Shown: in pieces, positions 1-8,970 of the stretch
Numbering within the stretch: the first letter of the stretch is position 1
How the letters are laid out: every line of letters starts with the position of its first letter
From: CBDHGY01 sp965263325
Lineage (GTDB): Bacteria; Pseudomonadota; Alphaproteobacteria; Caulobacterales; Hyphomonadaceae
Length of the DNA: 64,000 nucleotides
Direction: 5' to 3'
NCBI GenBank assembly: GCA_965263325.1
Contig: CBDHGY010000002.1
Location: 3,162,001-3,226,000 of the forward strand
Notes under the pieces: model-generated
The model's input: the letters and a program-made list of their open reading frames with translations, nothing else
What the model was told of the DNA's origin: nothing
Database searches by the model: none
Made by a program: the position numbers and the translations under genes

Positions 1-122
1 GCAAACCAAGGTCTGCAGGTTACACGGAGCTTAACTTTCGACAGAGAGCCCGATTACGCATGCTTTTGGGATGAACATCCCACCACAAGAGGCCGGTCCT
101 AAGCCGATAGCGCTTTTGTCTT

Positions 123-815
123 TCAACGGCAGACATCTCCGCTGCCCATATCGAAATGAAAATGGTCGGCATGGGCGTTGTTATAGTCCGGGCCGAGCGT
201 CACAGAAAACAAACGGCACGCGCCAGCGTGTACCCGTTCAAGGAACTGTCCTTCCGGTGTTTTTCGCCCCCAGTTTGATCTTACATCGATTGTCCGGCCG
301 TCGGCGAGTTTGAAAGCAGCAATGTCGATGGCATTGGCGCGGGCATGTTCACTTCGGCGCGCAGACCCAGCGACGTTGCGGCAGGAATAGCTGCCATAGG
401 TCACGATTTGATGGACAGGCGATCCGAGCAATTCTTCCGCGTGCGGGATCATCACATGCAGCTCCCAGATATAGAGGGCGGCCGTTTGCGCGCAGGTCAT
501 CGAGAGAGTCTGGGAGTAGGGGGTTGTCGACCGGTCCAGCGTGACCGCATTCGTAAACCCACAGCCTTTTCCTGTGGATTGATCCTCGCGCGGCGTGAAC
601 ATGACCCCTGCTTTTTCTAGGGCTTCATAACACTTCTGTGGGTTGTTTTTCACATGGGTCAGTTTTCGGTATGTCGCAAAGCCGATGGGGTCCAAAAGGC
701 TGAGTTCTTTGAAAGGATTGTGCTGCGCCGGGGCGCGGAGCGCATAGACCCACATGGCGACGACTGCGCCGATCAAAACGAAAATATATATAAGATTCTT
801 GCCGAATTCACGCAT
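123..815 (-). CDS. extensin-like C-terminal domain protein, membrane-anchored
   Basis: A 230-aa protein with one N-terminal hydrophobic segment (about residues 8-26), so the rest should face the periplasm. The C-terminal half has the signature of the extensin-like (Extensin-like_C) family: a block SEHARANAIDIAAF with His157 and Asp164, and HADHFHFD with His215, Asp217, His218 and His220. These resemble the metal ligands of M15-type D-Ala-D-Ala peptidases. Several cysteines (about 62, 85, 108, 145, 200, 229) are family-like and may form disulfides. A cell-wall role is inferred; the activity of the family is not settled. The gene is divergent from parC with about 90 bp between the starts. The 122 bases between its stop and the left window edge show no gene. 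Confidence 0.82.
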   Translation of the reverse strand: MREFGKNLIYIFVLIGAVVAMWVYALRAPAQHNPFKELSLLDPIGFATYRKLTHVKNNPQKCYEALEKAGVMFTPREDQSTGKGCGFTNAVTLDRSTTPYSQTLSMTCAQTAALYIWELHVMIPHAEELLGSPVHQIVTYGSYSCRNVAGSARRSEHARANAIDIAAFKLADGRTIDVRSNWGRKTPEGQFLERVHAGACRLFSVTLGPDYNNAHADHFHFDMGSGDVCR

Positions 816-907
816 TTAGACAGAGTGTTAACCAGACGCACCGCTTTCTGTTAAGATCGAATCTGTAGTTGAGTCGCGCCAGAAAGGCGGTCTGAAGGGA
901 TATTAAT

Positions 908-3145
908 ATGGCAGATCTGTTAGACGACGAGCCAGGCGGTAAGATTATCAATGAGCCGATGAGTGAGGCGCTCTCCAAGCGCTATCTTGCTTACGCGCTT
1001 TCCACGATTACATCTCGCGCGCTGCCAGACGTTCGCGACGGCTTGAAGCCCGTTCAGCGCCGTATCCTTTATGCGATGCGTGAGCTGAAGCTGAACCCGG
1101 AGGGTGGTTACAAAAAGTGTGCAAAAATCGTCGGTGACGTAATGGGTAATTACCACCCACACGGCGATAGCGCGATTTACGATACACTGGTGCGCCTGGC
1201 GCAAGATTTTTCTGTCCGCGTCCCGCTCGTTGATGGGCAGGGCAATTTCGGCAATATCGACGGCGATAATCCCGCCGCTTATCGTTATACCGAAGCGAAG
1301 ATGACGTCTGCTGCCGAGCTTTTGCTTGAGGGCCTCAATGAAGACGCCGTAGATTTCAAAGAAAACTATTCTGAGACCGAAACCGAGCCGGTTGTTCTGC
1401 CAGCTGGCTACCCGAACCTGCTTTGCAATGGTGCCACGGGAATTGCCGTCGGCATGGCGACATCCATTCCGCCTCACAATGCTGCCGAAGTCATCGATGC
1501 AGCATTGATGCTGATCGACAACAAGAAAGCCTCGACCAAAGACCTGATGAAGGTTTTACCGGGGCCTGACTTTCCGACGGGCGGTGTGATCGTTGAGCCG
1601 AAAGAGTCGATTCTTGAAGCTTACGAAACAGGACGCGGTTCGTTCCGCATGCGCGCGCGCTGGCACACGGAAGAAATGGGGCGCGGGCAGTATCAGATCG
1701 TAATTACGGAAATTCCGTATCAGGTTCAAAAATCAAAGCTCATCGAAAAGCTGGCCGAACTCATTGAGACCAAAAAGGCTCCGCTGCTGTCCGACGTGAA
1801 TGATGAGAGCGCAGAAGATGTCCGCATCGTACTTGAGCCGCGCGCCAAAACCGTCGAGCCAGATGTGCTGATGGAAAGCTTGTTCAAGCTTTGCGATCTT
1901 GAGACGAAATTCAGCCTGAACATGAATGTGCTGCACAAAGGTGCGCCGCAGGTCATGGGCCTGAAAAGTGTTCTGCAAGCGTATCTCGATCATCGCCGCG
2001 AAGTCGTGCAGCGCCGCGCGCGGTTCCGCCTCGACAAAATCGAAAAGCGGCTGCATTTGCTTGATGGATACTTGATCGCCTACCTAAATATCGACGAGGT
2101 GATCCGGATTATCCGCGAAGAAGATGAGCCGAAGCTTGAGCTTATGGACCGGTTTAGCCTGACCGAGATCCAGGCTGAAGCGATTTTGAACCTCCGTTTG
2201 CGGGCTCTTCGTAAACTCGAAGAGTTCGAAATTAAGCGGGAGCACAAGGAGCTCACAGCAGAGAAGGCGGACATCGAATCTCTTCTCAACTCAACGCGGC
2301 GTCAGTGGACCCGTGTTGGAAAAGAGCTGAAGGAAGCACGAAAGGTGTTTGATCCGGGCTCAAACCTTGGGCGGCGGCGCGCAGAGTTTGAAGATGCGCC
2401 AGAAATCGATTTGACAGCTGCGCTCGAAGCATCTGCTCCGAAGGAGCCAATTACTGTTGTGCTCTCTGAGAAAGGCTGGATCCGCGCACTAAAAGGTCAT
2501 GTAGAAGACCTGTCAGGCACGAAGTTTAAAGACGGCGACGCGTTCTATCTTGCGGACTATTTGCATACAAATGACAAGCTGATCCTTATGTCTTCCGATG
2601 GACGAGCGTTCACCTTGCCAGCAGACAAACTGCCGGGCGGTCGCGGACATGGTGAGCCAATTCGTCTTTCGATAGATCTCGAAGATAGTGTCGATATCAT
2701 CGCGATGTTCAAATACACGCCCGATCGCGTCCGATTGATGGCGAGCGAGGCGGGGTACGGATTTATTTGTCCGGAATCTGAACTGGAAAGCTCTCGTAAG
2801 GCCGGTAAGCGCGTTGTATCGGTGCCATCAGGCTCAGCCTTAATTGTCGCCGACGAAATCTCAGGCAACTATATTGCTGTGATTGGCTCAAATAAGAAAA
2901 TGTTGATTTTCCCGCTTGAGGACCTGCCAGAAATGGTACGCGGTAAAGGGGTTAAACTCCAGAAGTATAGCGGTGGTCATCATCTGATTGATGCGATCGT
3001 ATTCCACGAAGAAGATGGCCTGTTTGCGACATCTAATGGGCGCACGCGCAGTTTCCCGGAGTGGGAAGATTGGATTGGCAAGCGTGCTCAAGCCGGAAAA
3101 ATCGCCCCTAAAGGGTTTCCGCGCTCTGGTCTCTTTAACGGGTAA
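908..3145 (+). CDS. parC: DNA topoisomerase IV subunit A
   Basis: ParC, the DNA-cleaving subunit of topoisomerase IV, which decatenates daughter chromosomes together with ParE. The 745-aa product has the winged-helix/tower breakage-reunion domain (about 1-480) and a degenerate GyrA-type beta-pinwheel C-terminal domain (about 490-745). The catalytic tyrosine is Tyr127 in the motif AAYRYTEAKM. The quinolone-resistance region reads HPHGDSAIYD with Ser88 and Asp92, the residue types found in susceptible enzymes. The absence of the canonical GyrA box and the shorter length favour ParC over GyrA. The start is supported by AAGGGA about 8 bases upstream. parE is not in the window. Confidence 0.95.
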   Translation: MADLLDDEPGGKIINEPMSEALSKRYLAYALSTITSRALPDVRDGLKPVQRRILYAMRELKLNPEGGYKKCAKIVGDVMGNYHPHGDSAIYDTLVRLAQDFSVRVPLVDGQGNFGNIDGDNPAAYRYTEAKMTSAAELLLEGLNEDAVDFKENYSETETEPVVLPAGYPNLLCNGATGIAVGMATSIPPHNAAEVIDAALMLIDNKKASTKDLMKVLPGPDFPTGGVIVEPKESILEAYETGRGSFRMRARWHTEEMGRGQYQIVITEIPYQVQKSKLIEKLAELIETKKAPLLSDVNDESAEDVRIVLEPRAKTVEPDVLMESLFKLCDLETKFSLNMNVLHKGAPQVMGLKSVLQAYLDHRREVVQRRARFRLDKIEKRLHLLDGYLIAYLNIDEVIRIIREEDEPKLELMDRFSLTEIQAEAILNLRLRALRKLEEFEIKREHKELTAEKADIESLLNSTRRQWTRVGKELKEARKVFDPGSNLGRRRAEFEDAPEIDLTAALEASAPKEPITVVLSEKGWIRALKGHVEDLSGTKFKDGDAFYLADYLHTNDKLILMSSDGRAFTLPADKLPGGRGHGEPIRLSIDLEDSVDIIAMFKYTPDRVRLMASEAGYGFICPESELESSRKAGKRVVSVPSGSALIVADEISGNYIAVIGSNKKMLIFPLEDLPEMVRGKGVKLQKYSGGHHLIDAIVFHEEDGLFATSNGRTRSFPEWEDWIGKRAQAGKIAPKGFPRSGLFNG

Positions 3146-3206
3146 GTGCTTGCAAGCTGGGGTAACTACGCGGTAAGTCTAGACTTAATTTGAAGGGAGG
3201 TGCGGG

Positions 3207-3773
3207 ATGAGCGCTCTTTATATCATACTCGGTATCGTTGCCGTTCTGATCTTTATCGTGATCGGCATCTACAATGGTCTCGTTGCCAAGCGTCAGCGAT
3301 GTAATCAGGCATTTGCTGATATTGATGTTCAGCTTAAGCAACGTCAGAATTTGATCCCAAACCTCGTTGAGACGGTGAAGGGCTATGCAAGCCACGAACA
3401 GGAGACGTTTCAGCAGGTGATCGAAGCGCGTAATGCCGCTGCAGGTGCAAGCTCTCCCGGGGAAATGGCGCAAGCGGAGGGGGTTCTAACGGGTGCATTA
3501 GGAAAGCTTTTTGCGCTCGCCGAAGCGTATCCGGATTTGAAAGCAAATGAGAATTTCAAAGAATTGCAGAAAGAGCTCTCATTGATAGAAGATAAGCTAG
3601 CTGCAGCGCGGCGGTTCTACAATTCTGCTGTGCAGGACTACAACACAGCGACTGAGCAGTTTCCAGGCTCGATCATTGCTGGTTCTTTTGGGTTCCAGCA
3701 GCGTGACTTCTTCGATGTTGGCGAAGACCGGGCAACCCTCAGCACTGTGCCTCAGGTCGACTTTAATAGCTAA
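3207..3773 (+). CDS. lemA: LemA family protein
   Basis: A 188-aa LemA-family protein: one N-terminal transmembrane helix (about residues 4-25) followed by a long alpha-helical soluble domain with the family motif RCNQAFADIDVQLKQRQNLI near residues 32-51. A strong GAAGGGAGG ribosome site precedes the ATG. LemA proteins are widespread envelope proteins of unclear function, often paired with TPM-domain or M48 peptidase genes. No such partner is adjacent here (an M48 protease lies 30 kb away). The gene stands alone between parC and a terminator shared with hemB. Confidence 0.9.
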   Translation: MSALYIILGIVAVLIFIVIGIYNGLVAKRQRCNQAFADIDVQLKQRQNLIPNLVETVKGYASHEQETFQQVIEARNAAAGASSPGEMAQAEGVLTGALGKLFALAEAYPDLKANENFKELQKELSLIEDKLAAARRFYNSAVQDYNTATEQFPGSIIAGSFGFQQRDFFDVGEDRATLSTVPQVDFNS

Positions 3774-3802
3774 GCGCACGACGCTCAAACAAAACTCGAA
3801 AG

Positions 3803-3829
3803 ACCCTGGCAAGTCGCCGGGGTTTTTTT
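3803..3829 (+). terminator. rho-independent terminator between lemA and hemB
   Basis: ACCCTGGC and GCCGGGGT form an 8-bp stem (one G-T pair) with loop AAGTC, followed by a run of seven T. It ends lemA transcription. The T-run touches the stop codon of the convergent hemB, so hemB readthrough is probably checked by the same hairpin. Confidence 0.85.
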
Positions 3830-4829
3830 ATGATCCCATCCATTCGGCTGCGCGATCAGCGTAATAAGTGATGACACCGCTCGCGCCAGCGCGTTTGAAA
3901 CACATGAGGGTTTCCATCATGACGCGCTCGCCATCGATCCAGCCTTTTTCGGACGCCGCCATGATCTGCGCGTATTCTCCAGACACTTGGAAAGCGAGGG
4001 TCGGAATTGCGAATTCTGCTGATACGCGCTGAACGATGTCGAGATAAGGCAGACCCGGTTTGACCATCACCATGTCAGCGCCTTCAGCTATATCCATCGC
4101 GACTTCACGAAGCGCTTCATCGGTGTTTGCCGGGTTCTGCTGATAGGTTCGCTTGTCGCCTTTTAGCGCAGATGCAGAACCAATAGCGTCTCTATAAGGG
4201 CCATAGAAACCGCTCGCATACTTCGCCGCGTAAGAAAGAATAAGCGCATTTGAATGACTATTGCTTTCGAATGCGCTTCTTATAGCTCCGATCCGGCCGT
4301 CCATCATGTCTGACGGAGCTACGACATCGGCACCAGCTTCAACTTGAACCAGAGCTTGTTTGACAAGAACGTCAGTTGTTTCATCGTTGAGCACATATCC
4401 TGTCTCGTCGATGAGGCCGTCGTGACCATGGCTCGTGAAAGGGTCCAGCGCAACATCGCAAATAATGCCGACATTCGGGGCTGCGTCTTTTATCGCTTTG
4501 ATGCAAGTGGGAACCAATCCATTTGGGTTCAGCGACTCAGACCCGCTCGAATCTTTCTTGGAAGGATCGATATTGGGGAAAATCGCAATTGCGGGGATGC
4601 TGAGTTCTTCAGCGCGCTTCGCTGCCTTTGCTGCCTCAGCTGGTGAAAGCCTGTCCACCCCCGGCATAGATGGCACTGGTTGGCGAGCCTCGCCCCCATC
4701 ATGGACAATCAAAGACCAGACGAGATCGGCGGGAGACAGCGTGTTTTCAGCTGTAAGTGTGCGGATCCATCCAGACTGGCGGTTTCGGCGCAGGCGTGTG
4801 GCCGGAAAAGATTGCGAGTAATTTGTCAT
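3828..4829 (-). CDS. hemB: porphobilinogen synthase (5-aminolevulinate dehydratase)
   Basis: HemB condenses two 5-aminolevulinate molecules into porphobilinogen, the second common step of heme synthesis. The 333-aa product has both active-site lysines: Lys203 in SYAAKYASGFYGP and Lys257 in MVMVKPGLPYLD. The metal loop at residues 125-138 reads DVALDPFTSHGHDG, with aspartates instead of the cysteines of zinc enzymes, which marks the Mg-dependent type common in alphaproteobacteria and pseudomonads. The enzyme for the preceding step (hemA) is 5 kb away on the other strand. The gene is convergent with lemA and divergent from the TIR gene. Confidence 0.95.
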   Translation of the reverse strand: MTNYSQSFPATRLRRNRQSGWIRTLTAENTLSPADLVWSLIVHDGGEARQPVPSMPGVDRLSPAEAAKAAKRAEELSIPAIAIFPNIDPSKKDSSGSESLNPNGLVPTCIKAIKDAAPNVGIICDVALDPFTSHGHDGLIDETGYVLNDETTDVLVKQALVQVEAGADVVAPSDMMDGRIGAIRSAFESNSHSNALILSYAAKYASGFYGPYRDAIGSASALKGDKRTYQQNPANTDEALREVAMDIAEGADMVMVKPGLPYLDIVQRVSAEFAIPTLAFQVSGEYAQIMAASEKGWIDGERVMMETLMCFKRAGASGVITYYADRAAEWMGS

Positions 4830-4944
4830 GACATTTTCTTTAAACCGTCAATCACCGGCTTGTCATGCGGCATAAATCGTCCGACTGTCATAGACTGAAT
4901 AGAAGCAGGGACGTAACAATCCGGTCGTAGGGGCGCATTCATCA

Positions 4945-5964
4945 ATGGCGTATGACATTTTCATCAGTTATCGGCGGGTGGATCAGGAATTGGCAAAAGC
5001 CCTGGTCGAGGGGCTTACGTCGCGCGGAGTGCGTGTCTGGTGGGATGGAAAGATCGAAGGCGGCGAAGATTGGCGTGATGCGATTGTTGAAAATCTGAAC
5101 GTATCTCAGGCACTTGTCATTCTGTTTTCTGAGGCGTGTAATGATTCAAAACAGTTGAAGAAAGAACTCGCACTTGCTGACACGCTCGATAAAACAGTCG
5201 TGCCGGTTCTAATCGAAGATACGAAGCCACGCGGCCACTTCTTGTACGAGATGGCAGCAATCAATTGGCTGCAAATTCACCCAGACCCTGAGACTAAGAT
5301 TGATGGATTGGTAACCCGGCTAATCTCGGAGTTAGACATTACGGCAGGCCCCGTTTCACAAACCTTTAAGGCTGAGCCTATTCTGCCTGACGCACCCAAA
5401 GCTCAACCTGATGAGCCGAGTGTGCCATCGCCAAAACAATCGCCTGCCCGAGATCGCAAATCGATCGCACGAGATGTACGTGCAAAGGAGGACGCCAAGA
5501 AGCGAGAGAAAGAGCGGCGCGATTTTCTTCCATTCAAATGGTATGAAGTCGCAATTGCTGTGCTCGTGGCGGTAACAATGCAGCTTGCCGTTACCGATGA
5601 CTTAAACGACCCCGATCGGATCATTCCGTACTGGGATCCTGCACTCGCCTTCTTTTTGGTGCTTATTTTTATCGCTTTATTCGTATTTCCAATTCGCTAC
5701 TATTTCCGCCGCCGGCGAGTTGGGCCAGCCTTTAAGTCCTTTTTGGCAAGCACGCTGACACTCGGCGCAGGATTTGCGGCGCTCGCAGCATTTCATCCCG
5801 GTTTTTATGACGACGCGCTTAGTCAGAGCGAAAATGTCTGGATGATGGCTATTGCGATGATCATTCTCATTGTCATTATGACACTCGCGGCATTTGCTGT
5901 GTACGGGTTGCTGCACTTCCAGCGCGCCGTGCGAAGCTTTGAGCAGCATGTCCAGAAGATCTAG
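4945..5964 (+). CDS. TIR-domain protein with four predicted transmembrane helices
   Basis: 339 aa. Residues 1-135 form a TIR domain starting with YDIFISYRRVD; Glu74 in the segment SKQLKKEL lies where bacterial TIR NADases keep their catalytic glutamate. A charged Pro/Lys/Arg-rich linker (about 135-198) follows. The rest holds four hydrophobic segments (about 200-218, 230-252, 265-285, 296-323). The TIR domain is therefore cytoplasmic and membrane-tethered. Bacterial TIR domains often cleave NAD+ or make cyclic ADP-ribose signals in immunity, but no sensor or effector partner is visible next to this gene, so defence is only a possibility. It is divergent from hemB and its end overlaps the convergent acetyltransferase by 4 bp. 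Confidence 0.85.
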   Translation: MAYDIFISYRRVDQELAKALVEGLTSRGVRVWWDGKIEGGEDWRDAIVENLNVSQALVILFSEACNDSKQLKKELALADTLDKTVVPVLIEDTKPRGHFLYEMAAINWLQIHPDPETKIDGLVTRLISELDITAGPVSQTFKAEPILPDAPKAQPDEPSVPSPKQSPARDRKSIARDVRAKEDAKKREKERRDFLPFKWYEVAIAVLVAVTMQLAVTDDLNDPDRIIPYWDPALAFFLVLIFIALFVFPIRYYFRRRRVGPAFKSFLASTLTLGAGFAALAAFHPGFYDDALSQSENVWMMAIAMIILIVIMTLAAFAVYGLLHFQRAVRSFEQHVQKI

Positions 5965-6506
5965 CGACGCCAGCGCCGAACATTGCGGAGCATAAAGCAC
6001 CGTTTGCTCACATCCATGAACTCTCTTTGAGCGTCCTCGATCTCCAGCATCCAGTCTTTCAGCCGGCGTCGTGGAAGCTCGCGAAAGCCGAGACTTTTGT
6101 AGAATGGGCCATTCCACGGGAGGTCGCGGAAAGTCGAAAGGAAAATTTCCTCGAATCCGTGGCGCTCGGTCCACTCAAAACATGCCTTAACGAGAGCGCT
6201 ACCAACACCTTTTCGCCCGTGCGCCGGGTCTACCGATAACTGATCAAGGTAAAAGTCCGTGTTTCCGCGAACGCTTAACAAGGCGAACCCAACGGTGATG
6301 TCGCCTGTCTCGCAGGCAAGTAACAAGTCATCCTTTATTGCCGAGCGCAGCGTATCTGCAGGGACACCGTCCGGGATATCGGGCATGTCAAAGATCAAGC
6401 CGGTAGGGCGAAATAGTTCGCTTGCCGCAATATCTGCAGCAATCATTCGCGCGATATCGCCAGAATTGGCCGCGCGGATGGAATATCCCTCCTCGAGTGG
6501 ACGCAT
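5961..6506 (-). CDS. GNAT family N-acetyltransferase
   Basis: A 181-aa single-domain GNAT acetyltransferase. The acetyl-CoA binding motif A is clear: LDQLSVDPAHGRKGVGSALV, with the Q/RxxGxG/A-type loop RKGVGS. A second block WNGPFYKSLGF is the usual GNAT strand beta-5/helix-4 signature. The substrate is unknown. I chose the ATG at 6506 because GGGGA lies just upstream; a TTG four codons earlier would give 185 aa. The gene is convergent and overlapping with the TIR gene. Confidence 0.85.
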   Translation of the reverse strand: MRPLEEGYSIRAANSGDIARMIAADIAASELFRPTGLIFDMPDIPDGVPADTLRSAIKDDLLLACETGDITVGFALLSVRGNTDFYLDQLSVDPAHGRKGVGSALVKACFEWTERHGFEEIFLSTFRDLPWNGPFYKSLGFRELPRRRLKDWMLEIEDAQREFMDVSKRCFMLRNVRRWRR

Positions 6507-6601
6507 GCTTCCCCACAATGACGTAATTACGCTTCAGTCGCGATGTTTAGCCTGATTGCTGCGTATTCAAAATCTGCACCGGCGTGGCAAGACTGAATTT
6601 C

Positions 6602-6964
6602 CTAATAGCTGCCCTCTGGCATCATTTCTGTTCGCGAGCGCAGAAATTTTACGCCGCACTCATTTTGGCGCTGCCACTGGCGTGATGAAGTCGTGATCTT
6701 AAGTTTCCGGCGATCTGGACTGAAAATCTCAACATCGAACTCGTTTGGTAGAACGACGAACTGCGACATGCGAAGCCGTGCACCCGACCGCGACATGTCG
6801 ATGACGCGAATTGGTATTTTGAAACCATTGGCCAACTGTATCTGACCGTCGGTGACAATCTTATGGCGGTCATTCCCACGTTGCTCGGCAGACAGGTCGA
6901 GGTCTTCTGAGAGTTCGGTACCGAAATCAACGTCTGAGGAATGAGGTTCGTTTGACTGTTCCAT
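6602..6964 (-). CDS. PilZ domain protein (120 aa)
   Basis: A small PilZ-domain protein, a likely cyclic-di-GMP receptor. The first binding motif is RGNDRHK (RxxxR type) near residues 29-35. The second, DMSRSGARL, matches the D/NxSxxG signature. About 28 acidic N-terminal residues precede the domain. There is no output domain, so it would act by protein contact. It is the second gene of a pair with another PilZ gene, 10 bp downstream of it. AAAGAGA before the ATG is its ribosome site. Confidence 0.85.
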   Translation of the reverse strand: MEQSNEPHSSDVDFGTELSEDLDLSAEQRGNDRHKIVTDGQIQLANGFKIPIRVIDMSRSGARLRMSQFVVLPNEFDVEIFSPDRRKLKITTSSRQWQRQNECGVKFLRSRTEMMPEGSY

Positions 6965-6974
6965 GTCTCTTTAC

Positions 6975-7220
6975 CTAGACGAACTCTACGCCAACCTGAT
7001 TTCCGTCACGCCAGCGAAGGGTTGCGCGGCGTTTGCGCGGTAAGCCGGAAATCTTAATCCAGAAGGCGCTCGGCAGTTGCTGATCTTCATTGATGTGGAG
7101 ACGTGCGCCTGAATTTGACACATCAAGCACAGAGCAAGTTAGTCGACGAAGAAAGCCGAGCGAGATTTTTCCGGAACCTTCAAGTTTCCTGCGGCTGCCG
7201 CGTCTATTGAGATCTGACAT
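6975..7220 (-). CDS. PilZ domain protein (81 aa)
   Basis: A minimal PilZ domain of 81 aa with both cyclic-di-GMP motifs: RRGSRRK near the N-terminus and DVSNSGARL in the middle. It lacks any extra domain and is close to the smallest size at which the beta-barrel can fold. It is transcribed ahead of the 120-aa PilZ gene, probably as one operon. No diguanylate cyclase or flagellar gene is nearby. Confidence 0.83.
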   Translation of the reverse strand: MSDLNRRGSRRKLEGSGKISLGFLRRLTCSVLDVSNSGARLHINEDQQLPSAFWIKISGLPRKRRATLRWRDGNQVGVEFV

Positions 7221-7324
7221 TCTCTTAAACCCAATTGTTTTTCATACTTAGCAATGGCACAGAGTGGTGAAAAAGCCGTCGAATGAAATCCTGAAATTTC
7301 ATCGATTTTTGTAAGGGAGAGATA

Positions 7325-8392
7325 ATGAGTTTGCAAAATGAGGTGATAGTTCGCCAGGATGGCGGCGTTGGGCGCATTATACTTAATCGGGCAAGTGCGC
7401 TGCACGCGTTAAACTTGCCAATGTGCGACGCAGTTTTGACGGCACTGTCACGCTGGGCAGATGATGACGCTATTCATTTAGTTTTGGTAACGCACGCTGA
7501 GGGCACGCGTGGCTTTTGTGCGGGCGGTGACATCAGAATGCTTGCAGAAAGTGGGGCAGGAGACGCATCAGAGGCGCGGGCATTCTTCGCAACCGAATAC
7601 CGAATGAATGCCGCGATCAAAACTTTCCCAAAGCCGTATCTGACGATTATGGACGGTGTTACGATGGGCGGCGGGGTAGGGCTGTCAGTCCATGGGTCAC
7701 ATAGAGTAGCGACTGAGCGGACCTTGTTTGCTATGCCAGAAACGGGGATTGGCTTGTTTCCCGATGTTGGTGGCGGTTGGTTTTTGCCAAGGTTGCGCGG
7801 TGAGCTCGGCACTTGGCTGGCTTTGACGGGTGCGCGGCTTAAGGGGAGTGATGTCGCGGCCGCGCGAGTGGCAACTCATTATTTGCCGAGTGAGCTTGTT
7901 CCCAATCTCATAGGTCAGATCGAAAGTGCTGACTTTTCTGGCGGCGGGGCAGAAATGCTCGGCGAAATTCTCAACCTGCTTACCCATCCCATTCCAGCGG
8001 GAAGTTTTGAGGAGCACATGGAGGCGATTAACTCATGTTTTCAACATGATAGCGCCGAGGCCATCGTGGAGGCCTTGACTGCTCACGGAGGCGATTGGGC
8101 TCAAAAACAGGTAGAAACAATCAAAGAAAAATCTCCCGAAACCGTCAAAGTGGCTTTGCGCCAGCTGCGAGAGGGGAAGAAGCTGGAGAGCTTTGAGGAG
8201 AATATGAGAATGGAGTACCGAATTGGATGGCGGAAGGTGTGTTCTGCCGATTTCCTGGAAGGCGTGCGCGCTGTCATCATTGAGAAAGACAACGCTCCAA
8301 ACTGGTCAGCGCAGTCTTTGCAGGATGTGAGTGCTGACCAAATAGCACAGTATTTTGAACCACTGGGTGAAAATGAGCTGAGTTTCTCATGA
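7325..8392 (+). CDS. 3-hydroxyisobutyryl-CoA hydrolase (crotonase family)
   Basis: A 355-aa crotonase-fold enzyme best assigned as 3-hydroxyisobutyryl-CoA hydrolase of valine degradation. It has the oxyanion-hole segments RGFCAGGDIRML and TMGGGVGLSVHG and the HIBCH hallmark MPETGIGLFPDVGGGWFLPRL, where the glutamate is catalytic. The length and the C-terminal extension (HIBCH/ECH_2) separate it from plain enoyl-CoA hydratases. GGGAGAG precedes the start. The next gene begins inside its stop codon (ATGA), so the two are translationally coupled. Confidence 0.88.
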   Translation: MSLQNEVIVRQDGGVGRIILNRASALHALNLPMCDAVLTALSRWADDDAIHLVLVTHAEGTRGFCAGGDIRMLAESGAGDASEARAFFATEYRMNAAIKTFPKPYLTIMDGVTMGGGVGLSVHGSHRVATERTLFAMPETGIGLFPDVGGGWFLPRLRGELGTWLALTGARLKGSDVAAARVATHYLPSELVPNLIGQIESADFSGGGAEMLGEILNLLTHPIPAGSFEEHMEAINSCFQHDSAEAIVEALTAHGGDWAQKQVETIKEKSPETVKVALRQLREGKKLESFEENMRMEYRIGWRKVCSADFLEGVRAVIIEKDNAPNWSAQSLQDVSADQIAQYFEPLGENELSFS

Positions 8393-8826
8393 GCTCTGGC
8401 CCCGAAGATCTTGAAGCTCAGCTCGCGCAATGGTGCGCGTCTTATGTCAGCGCATTCAGCGACTTCGACTCAGAACGCATTGGAACTCATTGGGCATTCC
8501 CCTCAGTGATCATCCATGAAGGTCGGCGACTTGTCTTTAATTCAGTTGATCAGTTTTCGGCAAACACCGGAGCGCTGCTGACTTTTTATGAGCGCCAGGG
8601 TGTCGAGCGCGCAAATCGTAAACTTGTTTCGTGTATGTCGATGACACCCGAAATTGTGTCGATCCGTGTAAATGATGAAATGGTTGGCCGTCACGGCGAT
8701 GTGATCGTTGCGTGGTTTGCTGCCTACGTATTGCAGAAGATCGATCATTCTTGGAAGGCGATTTTGGCTGTTGCAGACGGTGAAGCAGAAGCATGGAAGC
8801 AGCGCGGAACACCGCTCGGATCATAG
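8389..8826 (+). CDS. NTF2-like / DUF4440-type small protein
   Basis: A 145-aa protein that starts in the ATGA overlap with the upstream hydrolase gene. Sequence pattern and length fit the NTF2-like fold (an N-terminal helix pair, then strands such as VIVAWFAAYVLQKI and HSWKAILAVADG). No catalytic residues can be named. Coupling suggests a role linked to the hydrolase, but that is inference. Confidence 0.65.
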   Translation: MSSGPEDLEAQLAQWCASYVSAFSDFDSERIGTHWAFPSVIIHEGRRLVFNSVDQFSANTGALLTFYERQGVERANRKLVSCMSMTPEIVSIRVNDEMVGRHGDVIVAWFAAYVLQKIDHSWKAILAVADGEAEAWKQRGTPLGS

Positions 8827-8857
8827 TTAATCGACAAGTGAATATTTTAAATAATCT

Positions 8858-8878
8858 GCATACAGACAATCTGTATGC
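8858..8878. promoter_or_regulatory. perfect 9-bp palindrome upstream of the MarR gene, candidate operator
   Basis: GCATACAGA and TCTGTATGC flank the 3-base spacer CAA. The site lies in an AT-rich gap about 93 bp ahead of the MarR start. The short spacer makes a poor RNA hairpin but a typical dimer-binding DNA site, so autoregulation by the MarR protein is the likely use. A role as terminator of the upstream gene is less likely because no T-run follows. Confidence 0.5.
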
Positions 8879-8970
8879 TTATTAAATTGTTAGGATAGTT
8901 GATGTAAAACCATTCAAAGTACAACAAAATAAAATCAAAGTTGTCGAAACAAAGTTGAGTGGTGATGAAC

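Noticed and set aside
920..1477. 185-codon - strand frame inside parC
   Set aside because: A shadow of the parC coding sequence with no independent domain signature.
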